A stretch of DNA of 64,000 nt from Paramecium tetraurelia (Eukaryota > Ciliophora > Oligohymenophorea > Peniculida > Parameciidae): positions 372,001-436,000 of the forward strand of contig NW_001799177.1 in the NCBI RefSeq assembly GCF_000165425.1. Direction: 5' to 3'. Below, one piece after another: positions 49,411 to 61,822 of this stretch. Below the pieces are notes generated by a model. The model saw only the letters and a list, made by a program, of their open reading frames with translations, was not told the DNA's origin and did not search any database. The stretch's first letter is position 1; the number at the start of each line of letters is the position of its first letter. Both the position numbers and the translations under genes were made by a program.

Positions 49411-52400
49411 ATGTCTTCATTTAGGCCACAATCTTCTTAGGTTATTTCAGTGAAATCACCCAGCAGAAGTGAGTATACTAAATTTTATATTAGTTATTCC
49501 TGCTATTGCGAATATGGGGAGATCATATGTTATACCTGCTGCCCAGAATTTGCCTACTACAGTAATTGTAAAGGAAAAGAATCCAGGATCCTACAATAAT
49601 GATAAAGAGGTTGATGAAGGTGCAAGGGATGAATTGGAATTATGGAAGAAAAAGTATTTTTCATTAGAAGCTCGATTAGCTAAATATGAGATAGATAATG
49701 AAATTGTACTGAAATTATGCAATATTTTTAGAAAGATGAATTATAATCTAGGATATTAGGTTCATAGGAGGATGTTAAAAAGTTTTAGATAGATTATACT
49801 AAAGCACAAGCTGATTTGGATAATTAGAAATCTGAGATGAATAAGTTGATTATTGAAAATTAAAAATTGTTAAATTAACAAGTTGAGGTTGATAGATTAA
49901 AAAAATTAGTGGCTGAAAGGGAGGATACAATTAGCCAAGTATCTAATAATATTACTTATTTAGCTATTACAAAAATGCAAAGAATATCAAGAGTAATTAT
50001 AAGAGCTGGAAGCTTTTTAATAGGCTCTTTAAGATATGCATAATCAAAATTAAGGAAAAGAATAGATGATTGAGTCATGGAAATAAAAATATACTGAAAA
50101 TGACAGCAAAAAGTAAAAAGAAATTGATGATCTTAAATCCAAACTTGCAGAGTTTAATCCTGCAGAAGTTCAAAACTTAAAAGATTAATTTTAAAGAGAA
50201 AGACAAGAATCATAAAATCAATTAAAAAAATAACAAACAGATTTAGCTGATGCCCTTAAATAATTAGATTAATGGAAAATTAAATACAATGTAATTCAAT
50301 CTTTAATGATAGAATCTTGATCTCAAACACCAATAATTATCATCTGCTCAAAAAGAATCTATTGCAAGAGTTGAGACTTTGACTTAAGAATAAAATAAGT
50401 TGTCAACTTAGATTCATTAACTTAATGATGATAAACAAAAGTTGTAGATTGAACTGGAACAGACAAAAGGATAACTTAAACTTCATTAAGGCTTGATTGG
50501 AGAATTGGATAGGATTAAAAGACTATTATCTGATAAAAGTACTGAGTTATAGCAAACCTTGTAATAATCACAGTAGAAAGACATAGATTTAAATAATGCA
50601 GAATTGACTATTTCTGAATTGAATCAAAAGATCAAATCTTTGTCACTTTTACAATAAGAAAACTAAAGATTATAAAATGAAATAGAAGAAATTCATAGAG
50701 AAAATGAAAAACTTAGCCAAGACAATTCCTAATTATTAAAAGATATTGATAAGTTTAAGCTCTTAGAACAAGAGAAATAGTAATTAGAAAGTAAAGTCAG
50801 TATGTTGGCATCAGAAATAGAGAGATTGAAAGTTTAACTTAAATAAAAGAATGAAAAGATTTTAGAATAATAAGAAGATTTGAAAAACTTATAAGAATAA
50901 TTAAGAGAAATTGAAGAATTAGAAAATTAAAATCAATAATTATTAAAGGATTTGGAATAAAAAGATAAAATCATTGAAGAATTGGAATAGAAATTGTAGG
51001 AACTCAATGTTCTTGAATAAAAATTGGCTGATGCTAATAATAAAATATATGATTTAGAAAACAAAGTAGCAATGTTGAGTGCTGAATCCTAAAGATTGAG
51101 ATATTTGAATGATCAAAAAACAGAACAATTGAAAAATGCAGAAGAGTAATTGTCTGATTTAAATATATTAAAAGAAAAATTGAGTCAATTATAAAATAAA
51201 TATGATGCATAACAATAAGTTAATCAAAATTACTAAGATGAATTAGAAAAGCTTAGAGGCTAATCAAATTAAGCTAATACGAATATTGCTGAATTAAAAA
51301 GATAATTAGAAGAATAAAAGGCCCAAAATATAGTTTATAAACAATCAAATTCTGAATCTGTAATTGCAGAATTGCAATAATAGCTTAGTTCATTGTAACA
51401 AAGTTACAAGAAGGTTTCAGAATCAAATTTAGCTAATGAAGAGGATCCAACATTAGATTTACAAAATAGATTAACCCTACTTAAATAAGAAAATCAAAGA
51501 TTGAACCAAACTATTTAATAAAAGAATTAAGAAGTCCTTAATCATTAATAATAGAACCAAAACATATAAAAAGAATTATTAGAATTGGACTCATTAAAAG
51601 TATAAATCAAAGAGTTGCATGAATCTAATAATGTATTATAGGAACAACTGTAGAATGAGGTTAAAGGTAGACAAGATTTAGAATAAAAAATTCAATAAAC
51701 TGAATCCGAGAAGTATGATTTATAGAGTAAATGTGCTATGTTATCCACTCATATAGAAGGAATGAAATATAAACTAGATAAGATGGAAAATGTTGATGAC
51801 CTCAAAAAAAGAATTCAAGAATTAGAAGGCCAATTAGCTGAAATGTAAGCATTGGAATTAGAAATTGAAAGCTTGAAAGATAGAATTGCAGAGTTAGAAA
51901 AAGAACTAAAATTATGGAAATAAAAGCATGATCAATTAGATTAATCGTATTAATAATTATAGATGACTAAAGAATAGATGGAGAATAAATTGGCTATGCT
52001 TTCATCTGAAATAGAACGACTAAAGGTTTTAAATAAGAAAAAGCAAGATGAAATAGATGCTTAGAATTAAGAATTAATTAAATTAGATTAAGAAATGAAT
52101 GACTTACATAATTAACTTGAAGATATTAATGAATTAAGAACAGAATTGGGTTCTCTTTAGAATTAATTATAATAATAAATTGATGATAACTAAGATAAAT
52201 TGAATGAAATTACTCATCTTAAATAATAAGTAGCAGAAATTGAAGGCTTATTAGTAAATCAAGAAGATTTACAAAATTAAATTAAAAAGTTGTAAACAGA
52301 ATCAGAATCCAAAGATGAAATTATAAATTAATTTAAACAAAAACTAACATAATTAGAAAGCAAAATTGCTGAACTTGAAGATATAAAAGTAATTAGCAAT

Positions 52401-52779
52401 TTATATAATAGTACAAATATGAAGATAAAATGGCACTTTTAAGTAGTGAGGTTAAAAGACATGAATTCAAATCTAAAAAATTGGAAGATAAATCTAATGA
52501 ATTAACAACCCAAGTCGATCATTTAACTGCAGACTTGAATGAGGCAGATTCAAAAATTGTTGAATTGGAAAAAGTACTATATTTACTTACTTTTAGGATT
52601 TAGGTTAATGGAAGTTTGAATATTCAAAATTAAACAGTCTTCAATACAAGATTGATGAATATAGTTTCTTGCTTGTAGTTTCGTTTGCTGAAATTGAAGC
52701 TTTAAGATCTTAAGTTAATTCATTAAATGAGCAATTAAATGGTCATAATAAAACCAAAGTGGCATTAGCATTAGCTTGA
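49411..52779 (+). CDS. Long coiled-coil protein with a recurring MLSSEIERLK-type motif
   Basis: Product of 1,074 residues, nearly all coiled coil after a short N-terminal segment (MSSFRPQSSQVISVKSPSRS). Gln, Glu, Lys, Leu and Asn dominate. A motif recurs along the rod: MLASEIERLK (near 50797), MLSAESQRLR (near 51073), MLSTHIEGMK (near 51736), MLSSEIERLK (near 51992) and LLSSEVKRHE (near 52438). Spacing is unequal, suggesting anciently duplicated rod segments. Six introns (25, 26, 25, 22, 23, 23 nt), all needed to avoid TGA. The tail after the last intron is less regular. Such rods are typical of centrosome, basal-body or Golgi tethers; which one cannot be told. No motor or nucleotide-binding head is present. 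Confidence 0.75.
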
Positions 52780-52816
52780 TGAACATTATATAATAATACA
52801 ATAAACAAATTTATTT

Positions 52817-54267
52817 ATGAATAAAATTCTAAGAGGGTTTTCAACAGTAAAATCAATGAAATTCATCAAAGATAAATAACCAATCATAAAGATTAGTGAA
52901 TTACCTTCTGGAATTAAAATATTTACTGAATAAACTGCTTTTCCATTTGCTTCAGACATTGGAATTTGTTTCAAAGCAGGATTAAGAAATGAGCTCCCTT
53001 CAGAAACAGGATCATTATTTAGTCTAAACTAACACATGTATCATATCTCAGAGAACGATTGTCTTGAAAATTTGTAACTATCTAAGCTATTTAGTGAATA
53101 AACACTTCGAACAGGATGCATGTTGGATTAAACTTATGACTCAGAATTATCTTATTGGAAGTGTTAATTCATACAGGAAGACTTTGATATGATTGTAGAT
53201 GTCTTATTGAAATTGGCTTTAACAACCAAGAGAATTGCAAAAGAAACAAGAGATTAATTTAGCTAAATGAGTATTCCTTAAGAAAGAGTATTAAATCGAA
53301 ATATTTAGATGACTGTAGATGAAGCAATAAAAATGGCTGCGTTTGGAAAACATCCATTAGCAAATGCTAAAACATCTGCTTAAATACTGCCAAAGTAGGA
53401 AGACTTTTCAAGATTTTGAGAATAAATGCTTACTAGTTAAGACATGATAATTGGCTATGCAGGAGTTTGGAGTCATGAATAATTTAGAGAGTACATTGAA
53501 AGGAAATTAGTTAATCATTAATAATGTAATAATGTCAAAATAATTGGTAGTTTTCTAAAGACAATTAAGGAAATAAACAACTCCAGAATTCCTTTCTCAA
53601 GCTTATGCCTTAAGTGATGAAAAAAATGATTCTATTGATATTGCTCTACTTTTTAAAGGGAATAAATGGAGCGATAAAAATATGGCTACTTAGCATATAT
53701 TGAATTAAATTTTAGGATCTTCAAGTATTTATAGTATCTCATAGGTTCCTGGTCAACTGGTGGTCCTGGAAAAGGAATGAGGTCAAGAACAACACTCAAT
53801 CTAATGTAATCAATATCGTCTGTGGAAGAGGCTTCAGGTGTTTCATAATTGTTCTCTGATGCTGGTATATTTGGTTTGAGAGTTCAAGGACCTCCTACTT
53901 CAAAATAAGAACTATATTCATGTTTAATAGATGAATTCAGATAGTTAGGATAGCCAATGAGTGATGAAGAATTTCTTAGAGGAAAAAACATAGCTATAAC
54001 TTTAATAAATTTGAATTTAGAGAGATAAGCAGATCGACTAGAAGAACAAATCAAAACTGTAAATGATTCAAATTATGTAAGACATTCTTGATGGGATAAA
54101 ATGCTGTACCGCTTTATGAAAGTTTGCTTGAAAGTGTCACTAAAGAAGAACTTTAAGATTACATAAAGAATCTTATAAATAATTCTGAACCTACTCTCAT
54201 GTACTACGGTAAAAACGTATAGGATATTCCAACTCTTCAACAAATTAAAAGAAATTTGAGAAGATGA
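52817..54267 (+). pseudogene. Mitochondrial processing peptidase alpha-like gene, disrupted
   Basis: M16-family protein. The N-terminus MNKILRGFSTVKSMKF looks like a mitochondrial presequence. Family segments follow: SGIKIFTEQTAFPFASDIGI, FKAGLRNELPSETGSLF, GKHPLANA, MIIGYAGVWSHEQFREYI, SSSSWSTGGPGKGMRSRT (the glycine-rich loop of alpha subunits), DAGIFGLRVQGPP. The zinc motif HxxEH is absent, as expected for alpha. Introns at 53526-53550 (25 nt) and 53725-53744 (20 nt) are needed. Two in-frame TGA codons (53417-53419, 54089-54091) and a frame change just after the second remain unexplained by any GT-AG intron; beyond them the frame resumes with VPLYESLLESVTKEELQDYI. It is therefore either a pseudogene, for example one copy from a genome duplication, or contains assembly errors. 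Confidence 0.7.
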
Positions 54268-54517
54268 TAAGTATAGTATTGTTTAATATATATATATGTA
54301 TTTTTTTATCTTTAAATCATAATTTTTGGCTTATATATTTTGATTAACAACGATTATCTGCAAATTTTAAGACAAAATCTATCTCTAAACGAATTAGAAT
54401 CCTATTTTGAATTAGCTAATATTTACAATTACTATTAATAAATAGCATTTAAGTTAACTATCTTATTTTAATTAAAATATTAAATAGAGTCAATATATGA
54501 TTGAAAAATTATAGTTG
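54268..54517. other. AT-rich convergent spacer
   Basis: 250 nt between converging MPP-alpha-like and WDR49-like genes; contains a TA repeat near 54287-54300 and nothing recognisable as a gene. Confidence 0.6.
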
Positions 54518-57500
54518 TCATTATAATCGTGGTAATTTGACTTTAGATCTACATTTAATTTCCTTAAACTTTTATGAGCGTTCATCTGTGATATCATAAA
54601 TCTCTAATACAGTAACAAATCTTGAGGCAGCATTACATTCAGCCTTTATAAATAATAAAATAATTTACTTCTGATAAGAAGATTTTCGGATCTGAATTGC
54701 AAATTGCCTTGCTTTTTAAGTTTTATTTGTACAATTTCTCAAATAATTGAGGATCTACTTTTTTAGCTTGTTTTTGTACTCCACTTTTAAATAAAGGTGG
54801 AACTTATGTAGATTTCCCTTAAGGAGTCAAATTACCACCCTTGCTTCCAAATTTATAATTTTCTTAATAGTCTGAGTGTTATTATTTTAATTCTTTAACT
54901 ATATCACTTTAATTAATCAAACTATCCAAATTCATTTATTAGTTTCCTCTTTATGAATTTGGATGTTGATCTTTGGATTGCACCTTATATCTTGACAAAA
55001 CTTATTCTAACCTAATTTTTTGATTGAATTATGGTGGGGCCTATTAATAATTTGAGTGATTATTATTAGCCTCGTCATCCTTTATTATTGGTTTATGATT
55101 GTTTTCAAATTGTTTGTCTTCTTCTAATTGTCCATTCTACACTTTAAAATGTCTATTGTGAATTCCTTATTTAACTTATTTTTCATGTACTTCCTTCTCT
55201 TTCATTTTGACTTGGTCAAATAAAGTTTTAATCTTCTATTCGTATTTTTCATAATATTCTTTAAATCCTATTTCTAACTTCCATTCAGGATTACTCTTTA
55301 GAGTTGTTAATTTAGATTAATCTATCTTTTCTAATTAAAAAAAGGGATTGAATTCTTCTTGAGGAGATTTAATTAATCCAAGAGGATCTTAAATCTTCTC
55401 CTCTATATATTAAATTTACTGTGCTTAACCAGTTTATTCCTCTGATTATTGTTATTGTATAAATTAAGTGTATTTGAGATCTACTCTCTCATTTAATTCT
55501 ACATTATAAATCTCCTCCGTTCCACTTCTTTTAAGGGCAATAGGCCTTGGTTCTTTTCGGTCATAATTTTGTTGAAATGAATCTATAAATTTACCAGTTT
55601 CTGCATCCCATAATTTGACTTTCTTATCAAAAGCAGTAGTGATGAGAAAATCTTCTTTTTCTACGTACTCTAAAGATTTAATAACTTCATAGTGAGCTCT
55701 AGTAATCCATTTTATTTTAACTTCTCTTTAAGCAATTTTAGGTAATACTAGCATTTGCCTTGCATTTTAGGTAGTTTTGAGTCCCTTAATTCTTTTTGTA
55801 GCAACATCTTCCTTATCTTTTTCATTGACAACATGAATCAAAAAATCTACAAGCCAATCAACTTCAAAGCATTTAATAAATCCTTTATCATCACTTAAAA
55901 AAAGCATCTTTTTTTCATAACTGAAAACTGCATTTGAAATTCCTAACAATTAACTAGGAATTTCAGGATCCACATTAGTAAAAGTAAATATCTTGACAAA
56001 TCTATGCAATACAGGAGGCATGGACATAATTGAAATTCTTCCTTAACTATTTGTAACAAACATAAATGGTATTCCTTTAATTAAATTGATAGAAGTAATT
56101 TCTTCGCCTTATTTGAATTCATTGGCAACTCCATGCAATTTATTTGTATCAGTTTCATAAAATCTAATCTACCCAGAATTAGTTCCTGCCAATAAATGTT
56201 TCATCATAGGATCATAATTTAAGTATGTTAGTTAACCATCTTAAATTATAAAAGCTCGCAATAATTCACTTTCTCCAAATTCATTATCTAAACTCATAAA
56301 TACATTATTATCCATTGATCCAGTAAAGAAAGCTCCAATATCTGAGGCATGAACAATAGTAACTACTTCACCTGAATGCTTTGGAAGATTCTTGATTTTT
56401 GCTCCATTAATCACATTAAATAATGCCACTGTTCCACTGCTGTCTCCAATAATAAATCGTTTATCCAAATTATCTAACTTAAATGCTGTAATTTCAGTTG
56501 TAGTTATATCACTATATATCTTCTTCACATCACCAGTTAGAGCATTCCAAATTTTTATCTTAGTTCCTGCAGGCGTAAAGAATGCCATTTGATTTTCTAT
56601 GAACTTACAACACACAGCAACATAATCATCTACTGAATTAGGATTATAATTCTTATCGTATTCATAAGAATAAATTGATCTACCCCCGAATATCAACTTT
56701 AATGGCTTAGGTATATAGCATAAGCTTGATGGGTTAAACTTATGTTTTTCATCTTGTGTCTCTACACTAAATTATTAGACACAATTAAATTTTTTTGTAT
56801 CCCAAACCTTTACGATACCTTCCTAATCCAATGAAACTATCTAAGAAGTTCCTTCTATTACTAAAACTCCAATTACTGGACTGCTATGTCCTTAGATTTT
56901 AAAAATCAAACTTTCAATATACGGATTCCAGACACATAAATTATGGTCAAATCCAGCAGAAAATAATAATATTAGGCTCTCATTAAATGCTAATGATACT
57001 ATGCCTCTTGTATGTTCTTTATATGTTCGCTCTCTTTTTTTTGATAAGGTATTCCACAAAATTAAATTATGATCTAAACTAGCTGATGCCATAAACTGTA
57101 ATTTTGGCATAGCAATCATGTCCATTACCACATCAGTGTGACTAATATCTTCAAATTAAATTTCAGTATCATTTTTTAAGTTCCATATGTTAATTTGACC
57201 TTCTTTTTAACCACAATACAAAATTTCATTTATCCCATCCCATGTCATACTATAAATGTCGTTGTTAAAATGATGTTCTATCATTTCCTCATCATTATCA
57301 GGTTAATTGGCTTAAACAAATCCTGAGGATTAATATCTCCACCCTCTCACATAACCATCGTGAGTTGATGTCAATAGTATTTGATACTTAGGATCATCAA
57401 TATAAAGCATTGCCAAAATTTATGTTTTTTTCTCTATTGTGTCTTCCTTCTTTACAATAATAAACTAGTTCTGAATTAAGTTTATATACATTTTATTTAT

Positions 57501-58139
57501 CTTTATCCTTTTTTGCTTGAGTTGTCACAACCTTATCACTGATAGGAACAATTTTTAATGGTTTCAAACCGAAACCTCCATCAGGTGTCATAAATTGAAT
57601 TTCATCACTTCCTTCTTCAAAAAATGCAATTTTATCTATTTCCTTAATGTAGATTACACGAGTGATGATTTATGTGAATTTTTTATATGGTTTCATATTG
57701 GATTTTGTGTAAAGTTTGATTTCATCTTGTTTAGACTTAATATTATTTAATACTGTTGCTTTTTCAATTATGTAGTTTGTGAATTCTTCCCATTCTAACT
57801 TCCCATTTCCATTTAAATCAATCTCCTCAAAAAGATTAACAAGTTATCTTATTATAATATTATCAAATACCTAATCAACTTAATATCTCTATTTGAAATT
57901 TCTAATTGCCAACTTAATAAATGTTCCTTAACAACTAAAATGAATTCTGTCACTTCCATAGATCCTTATCGTATTAAAAATTCTGTTCTCAAAACATTAA
58001 TTGTGAATGGATCAAAATTCAGTGTAAGATCCGCTAACAATGTTTCATCAGTATGTAAAATTTATTTATATGTTGAACGAGGAGAATAGATTGGCACTGT
58101 GTGATCTAACTTCGATAGTTTTTTGATTTGAGTTGTCAT
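54518..58139 (-). CDS. WDR49/WDR64-like EF-hand and WD40-repeat protein
   Basis: Product of 1,182 residues. An EF-hand pair region near residues 90-135 contains a canonical loop (EIDLNGNGKLEWEEF), so calcium binding is predicted. WD40 repeats then cover most of the protein, for example LLTSTHDGYVRGWRY, FMASASLDHNLILWNT, LLFSAGFDHNLCVWNP, FFTGSMDNNVFMSL, TTAFDKKVKLWDAETGKF, enough for two propellers. The C-terminal 280 residues are a Gln/Lys-rich coil (FKEYYEKYEQKIKTLF). EF-hand plus double propeller is the layout of WDR49/WDR64-type proteins, which associate with cilia in other organisms. Three introns of 23, 25 and 25 nt; the last replaces a premature TGA and gives the terminus SKVKLPRLQ. 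Family call is moderate to good; function is inferred. Confidence 0.8.
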
Positions 58140-58455
58140 TTAATATTAATTATATAAATTAATCATATTTTAATACCAAATTCTTAATAATTCTTTGTGT
58201 CAAATCGAAATACTTTGTGATCAAGGTGAAAGAAAAGTATAATTTTGATAGCTATTCTGGTCTACTCTATAAATATAATTTAAGAAATAAAGTCATACTT
58301 TATGGTTACTTTAAGTTCGTTAAAAAGTATGTAATAATTTACTAATTCTATTAAATATTTTAGCTTTCTATAAATCTCCATTTCTATTTATATTTTATTT
58401 TAAGTAATTGAGAGCAATTAATTCAAATAACAATAATATATTTATATTAAAAAAA
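58140..58455. promoter_or_regulatory. Divergent promoter region
   Basis: 316 nt between divergently transcribed WDR49-like and kinase genes; AT-rich with an A-run just before the kinase start. No specific element seen. Confidence 0.4.
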
Positions 58456-59637
58456 ATGTACCAATCAAAAGTCAAAAATTACTCAATTATGAAAGAATTA
58501 GGCAAGGGAGCTAATGGATAAGTATATCTTGCGATTAGAGATGAAGATAATTAATAATATGCTTTAAAACTATAATAATCTGAAATTACAAAGTATGAAT
58601 TAGAAATTATAAAGTACATTTTACTCATTTATTTAATAGAGAATTAAGAAATTATGATCTAAAAAATGTAGTAAGAAGTTATGAGTATTTTGAATATCAA
58701 CAAGGTTTTATGGAATACTATTGTATTGCCATGGATTATTGTGATCAAGGTGACCTATAAAATTTTCTAAAAGTGCATCGAAACTCTGCTAAAATATAAG
58801 AAATAAGAGATATGATATTTTAAGTAATTTTTATTCAATTACAAGATTGCCTTTGGAATATGGGAGCTACATTAATTCAACATCATTCATAGAGATCTCA
58901 AACCATTAAATATATTAATGCACATCCAAGATAATGAGCTCTTCCTAAAAATATGTGATTTAGGCCTTTCAAAAATATCTAAAGGCATCGATTAACATAC
59001 AGTGAATATAGGTACTCCTTATTACATGGCTCCGGAGTTAATATAAAATGATGATGATTTAAATTATGATAGCTCTGTTGATATTTGGGCTTTGGGAGTG
59101 ATTATATTTGACTTTTTCTCAGAAGAATAGCTTTTTTCTGGAAAAAATATAAATAACATTTTTCAAAATATTAGAAATTCAGATTTTACACATAAATTAG
59201 ATAAAATTAAGGATAAGGAGTTGAGAGAAATTTGTGAAAAATGTTTAAAAAGGGATCCCAAATAAAGGGTAAAAGTTGAGGAGATACTCGATTGTTTAAA
59301 TAAATAAAAATTTGAAAATTATTAAAAAATCCTCCACGCTGAATCAAATTAAATAGCATAAAGTTAAATAAGAATTAGCAATACTATCACTCAAAATTAA
59401 TAAGATCCAAAATATATCTAATCTAAAGTTTAGCAGCCTAGCTAAATACTTGAATAAGGTTCATAATATCATAAACAATAAATTTAGTTGCAAGTTTCGA
59501 TTTTATCAAAAATAAGGGATAAAAAGTTTGCCAATTAATTAGTTTTTATGTTAGGTGAAAAAAACGAGGCTGAAATTTTGAAAGAATTAAAAATAAAAGG
59601 AGACTAGCTGATTGAAAATTCATAAGCATAATAATGA
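58456..59637 (+). CDS. Protein kinase (Ser/Thr, NEK/ULK-like)
   Basis: Product of 377 residues, kinase domain at residues 8-270. Motifs: glycine loop LGKGANGQVYLA, YALKLQQ with the ATP-anchoring Lys, HRDLKPLN (Leu where Glu is usual), CDLGLSKI (DLG instead of DFG), GTPYYMAPEL, VDIWALGVIIF, and the terminal Arg in KRDPKQRVKVEEIL. All catalytic residues are kept, so activity is expected despite DLG. The C-terminal 100 residues are Gln-rich and unstructured. Introns of 26 nt (near 58613) and 22 nt (near 58821) restore frame. It is similar in length and layout to the kinase at 61823, suggesting both belong to one expanded ciliate kinase group. Confidence 0.88.
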
Positions 59638-60191
59638 AGTCTAAATTTTTGTTTGCAAATCTGATTTTAACTCTATCTAGCTTTCGACTTAAAATTATAA
59701 ATATAGTCACCAAAAATAGCAAAATAATTTATAGAAAGCCAAAGCGATCCTCTAAATATTTTTAATTTAATATTTTTTCATTAAATTTATTAATTAGTCG
59801 TTATCTGCCTTCATGTCGAGATTCTGTACCTTGCTATATCATTTTGGTCAATTCTAAAAATACATTAAACAAATTTAAAACATAAGCATCTAATAAGAAA
59901 TTGATATACATGGTTAATTCTAATGTTACTTTAATTTCATTACAATTTAATGGTAAAATATTATCTCATGTTTATTTCTCCTCTTACTTTTCTTCATTTT
60001 ATGGTAGCCCAAATTCTAAGAATATAGAACAAGAATCAATTTTATAAGTAAAAAGATACTTAATACGTTTTAAAGATAATTATAATATAATTTCTTTATT
60101 TATTCCAAATAAAGAAATGAAAAATTGGTTTCTCACAAAATTTTTTCAAAGGAATAGATTCTATTTGAGTTCTTCTCTTTCCATAAAAGAT
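59638..60191. other. AT-rich convergent spacer
   Basis: 554 nt between the kinase and the MYB gene. Several short frames are open on both strands but none reads as protein. No repeat or RNA gene seen. Confidence 0.55.
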
Positions 60192-61157
60192 TCATTTAAC
60201 TAAATTATTTAAATAATTAAATACATAGCTTTATTGTTAACTATATTTAAAACTGCTATGACTTAATCTTCTTTATTTATTGAATGCTGCAGGTGTGTAA
60301 TAGTAATCATCACTTAATTTTAATATAGGAATATTGTTTACTTTTCATATTTCTAAGGAGTTTAAGTCCATTGTAGCATATATTATTTATTTGAATTAGC
60401 ACCATCCTTTTGCTACTTTTTGAAAAGAAGATATTTTTTATGCATTCGATTTCTTCTAGGATGCTTGAGAATTGTTCTTATTTTTGAATCGTTCTTTAAT
60501 TAATAATCAATATTACATAATGCTACTTTCTTAAAGCAGTGCTCTCTTTGCTTTAAAGGACTGGTTATTTTTTAGGTTCTTCATTCTCTTCCTCTGAATC
60601 TGTTATCAAACTAACATAGGTTTTATTTAAAAAAATGATTTCAAGAGCCTTTTTTTCAAATTCAATCTGAAACTGATCAAAATAAGAAGGTCTTTCTTCA
60701 TAAAATTATAAAATACAACCCTTTTAGAATAAACTATTATTTAATATTCTATAGTTTTTCAATGAATTCTGAGATTCTCTTCTTCATACCTGAATTCCAA
60801 TGATTTTTTATTGCATTATCTGTTCTTCCTTCCAAATGTTTAGCAATTTCTGCCCATTTATTACTAATTGCTTTATGATATAGAAATAGTATCCATTCTT
60901 CATCAGGATCCCAAGGTTATTTTTTTATTAGTGGATTCAAATGGTTATGCCATCTAGTAATATTAAAAATATGATTATTACCTTTCTCTGCATTATTTTC
61001 CTATTCTTCCTGGTAATTTAGAAGCAATAAAAGTCCATTTATGAGGACCATGCAATTCAACTAACTATATAACTTGTGAATCCTCATAATCAGTCCAAGG
61101 TTCTAAAATTTGATAGGAATAAATACTTTTTTTTGTTTTCTCTATTTTCTTTCTCAT
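60192..61157 (-). CDS. Two-repeat MYB DNA-binding protein (R2R3 type)
   Basis: Putative transcription factor of about 312 residues. Two MYB repeats: [21 protein letters not shown] + [17 protein letters not shown] and [20 protein letters not shown] + [17 protein letters not shown]; the second matches the plant/animal MYB R3 signature [12 protein letters not shown] closely. The tail is basic/acidic mixed, with TPQKYEK and [17 protein letters not shown] patches. One intron at 60954-60981 (28 nt) sits inside the repeat junction. Three one-base A-run length anomalies (plus-strand T-runs 60755-60759, 60568-60573, 60342-60345) shift the frame; correcting none, one still sees coherent protein on each side. 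The stop at 60192 is taken from the last frame. The repeat region is certain, the tail less so. Confidence 0.8.
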
Positions 61158-61822
61158 TTTTATTTTTTTGAATTAATTTATTTAACTGATTAATAATACT
61201 TCTAAAATCAAATACATTATATATTCAAAAAGATGAAATTTGACTAAGTAATCAGTAGTTTTATTTTAATTAGTTCTTGTCTTAGAATTAAATTGAGCTT
61301 TGATAATTTGTACCATTCATCAAAATGATTAAAATACAGATTGCAATGCTAATTCTGTGTTGATTTGAATTTTAGTAGTAATGCCCATTTTTGGTTTAAT
61401 GATTGATAGTATTATGATACTAATCAACATAAATATTCAGAATTTGAAATTCATGAATAGCAGAGATATCAAATGAACAAGATTTTTTAATAGAATTTCA
61501 AATTCTTATAGCATTTCTTACTATTGCCTACCAATTATTTTGAAAAGAATCATGCAAGATTCTTAATTTAGATTTATAAACATATATAATAAATATGAGC
61601 TGTTTTCTCAATCTGAATGAAGAACACTTAAATATTAGAAAATGGGAAATTTAGAAAAGTATTGGATTATCTTAAATGAGCTGTGCCGTGACCTTTTGAC
61701 TCCTTCTATAGATTNNNNNNNNNNNNNNNNNNNNNNNNNNNNNNNNNNNNNNNNNNNNNNNNNNNNNNNNNNNNNNNNNNNNNNNNNNNNNNNNNNNNNN
61801 NNNNNNNNNNNNNNNNNNGACG
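61158..61822. other. AT-rich divergent region with an assembly gap
   Basis: 665 nt between the MYB gene and the next kinase, including 104 N. A short frame starting at 61642 (MGNLEKYWIILNELCRDLL) runs into the gap; whether it is an upstream exon or chance cannot be decided. Confidence 0.4.
61715..61818. other. Assembly gap (104 N)
   Basis: Run of N ending 4 nt before the chosen start codon of the following kinase, so the true 5' end of that gene could lie in the gap. Confidence 0.99.

Noticed and set aside
60568-60573. Euplotes-style programmed +1 frameshifting at AAA-TAA
   Set aside because: The required change is in the other direction, TAA is a sense codon here, and the same kind of anomaly occurs at A-runs lacking TAA.
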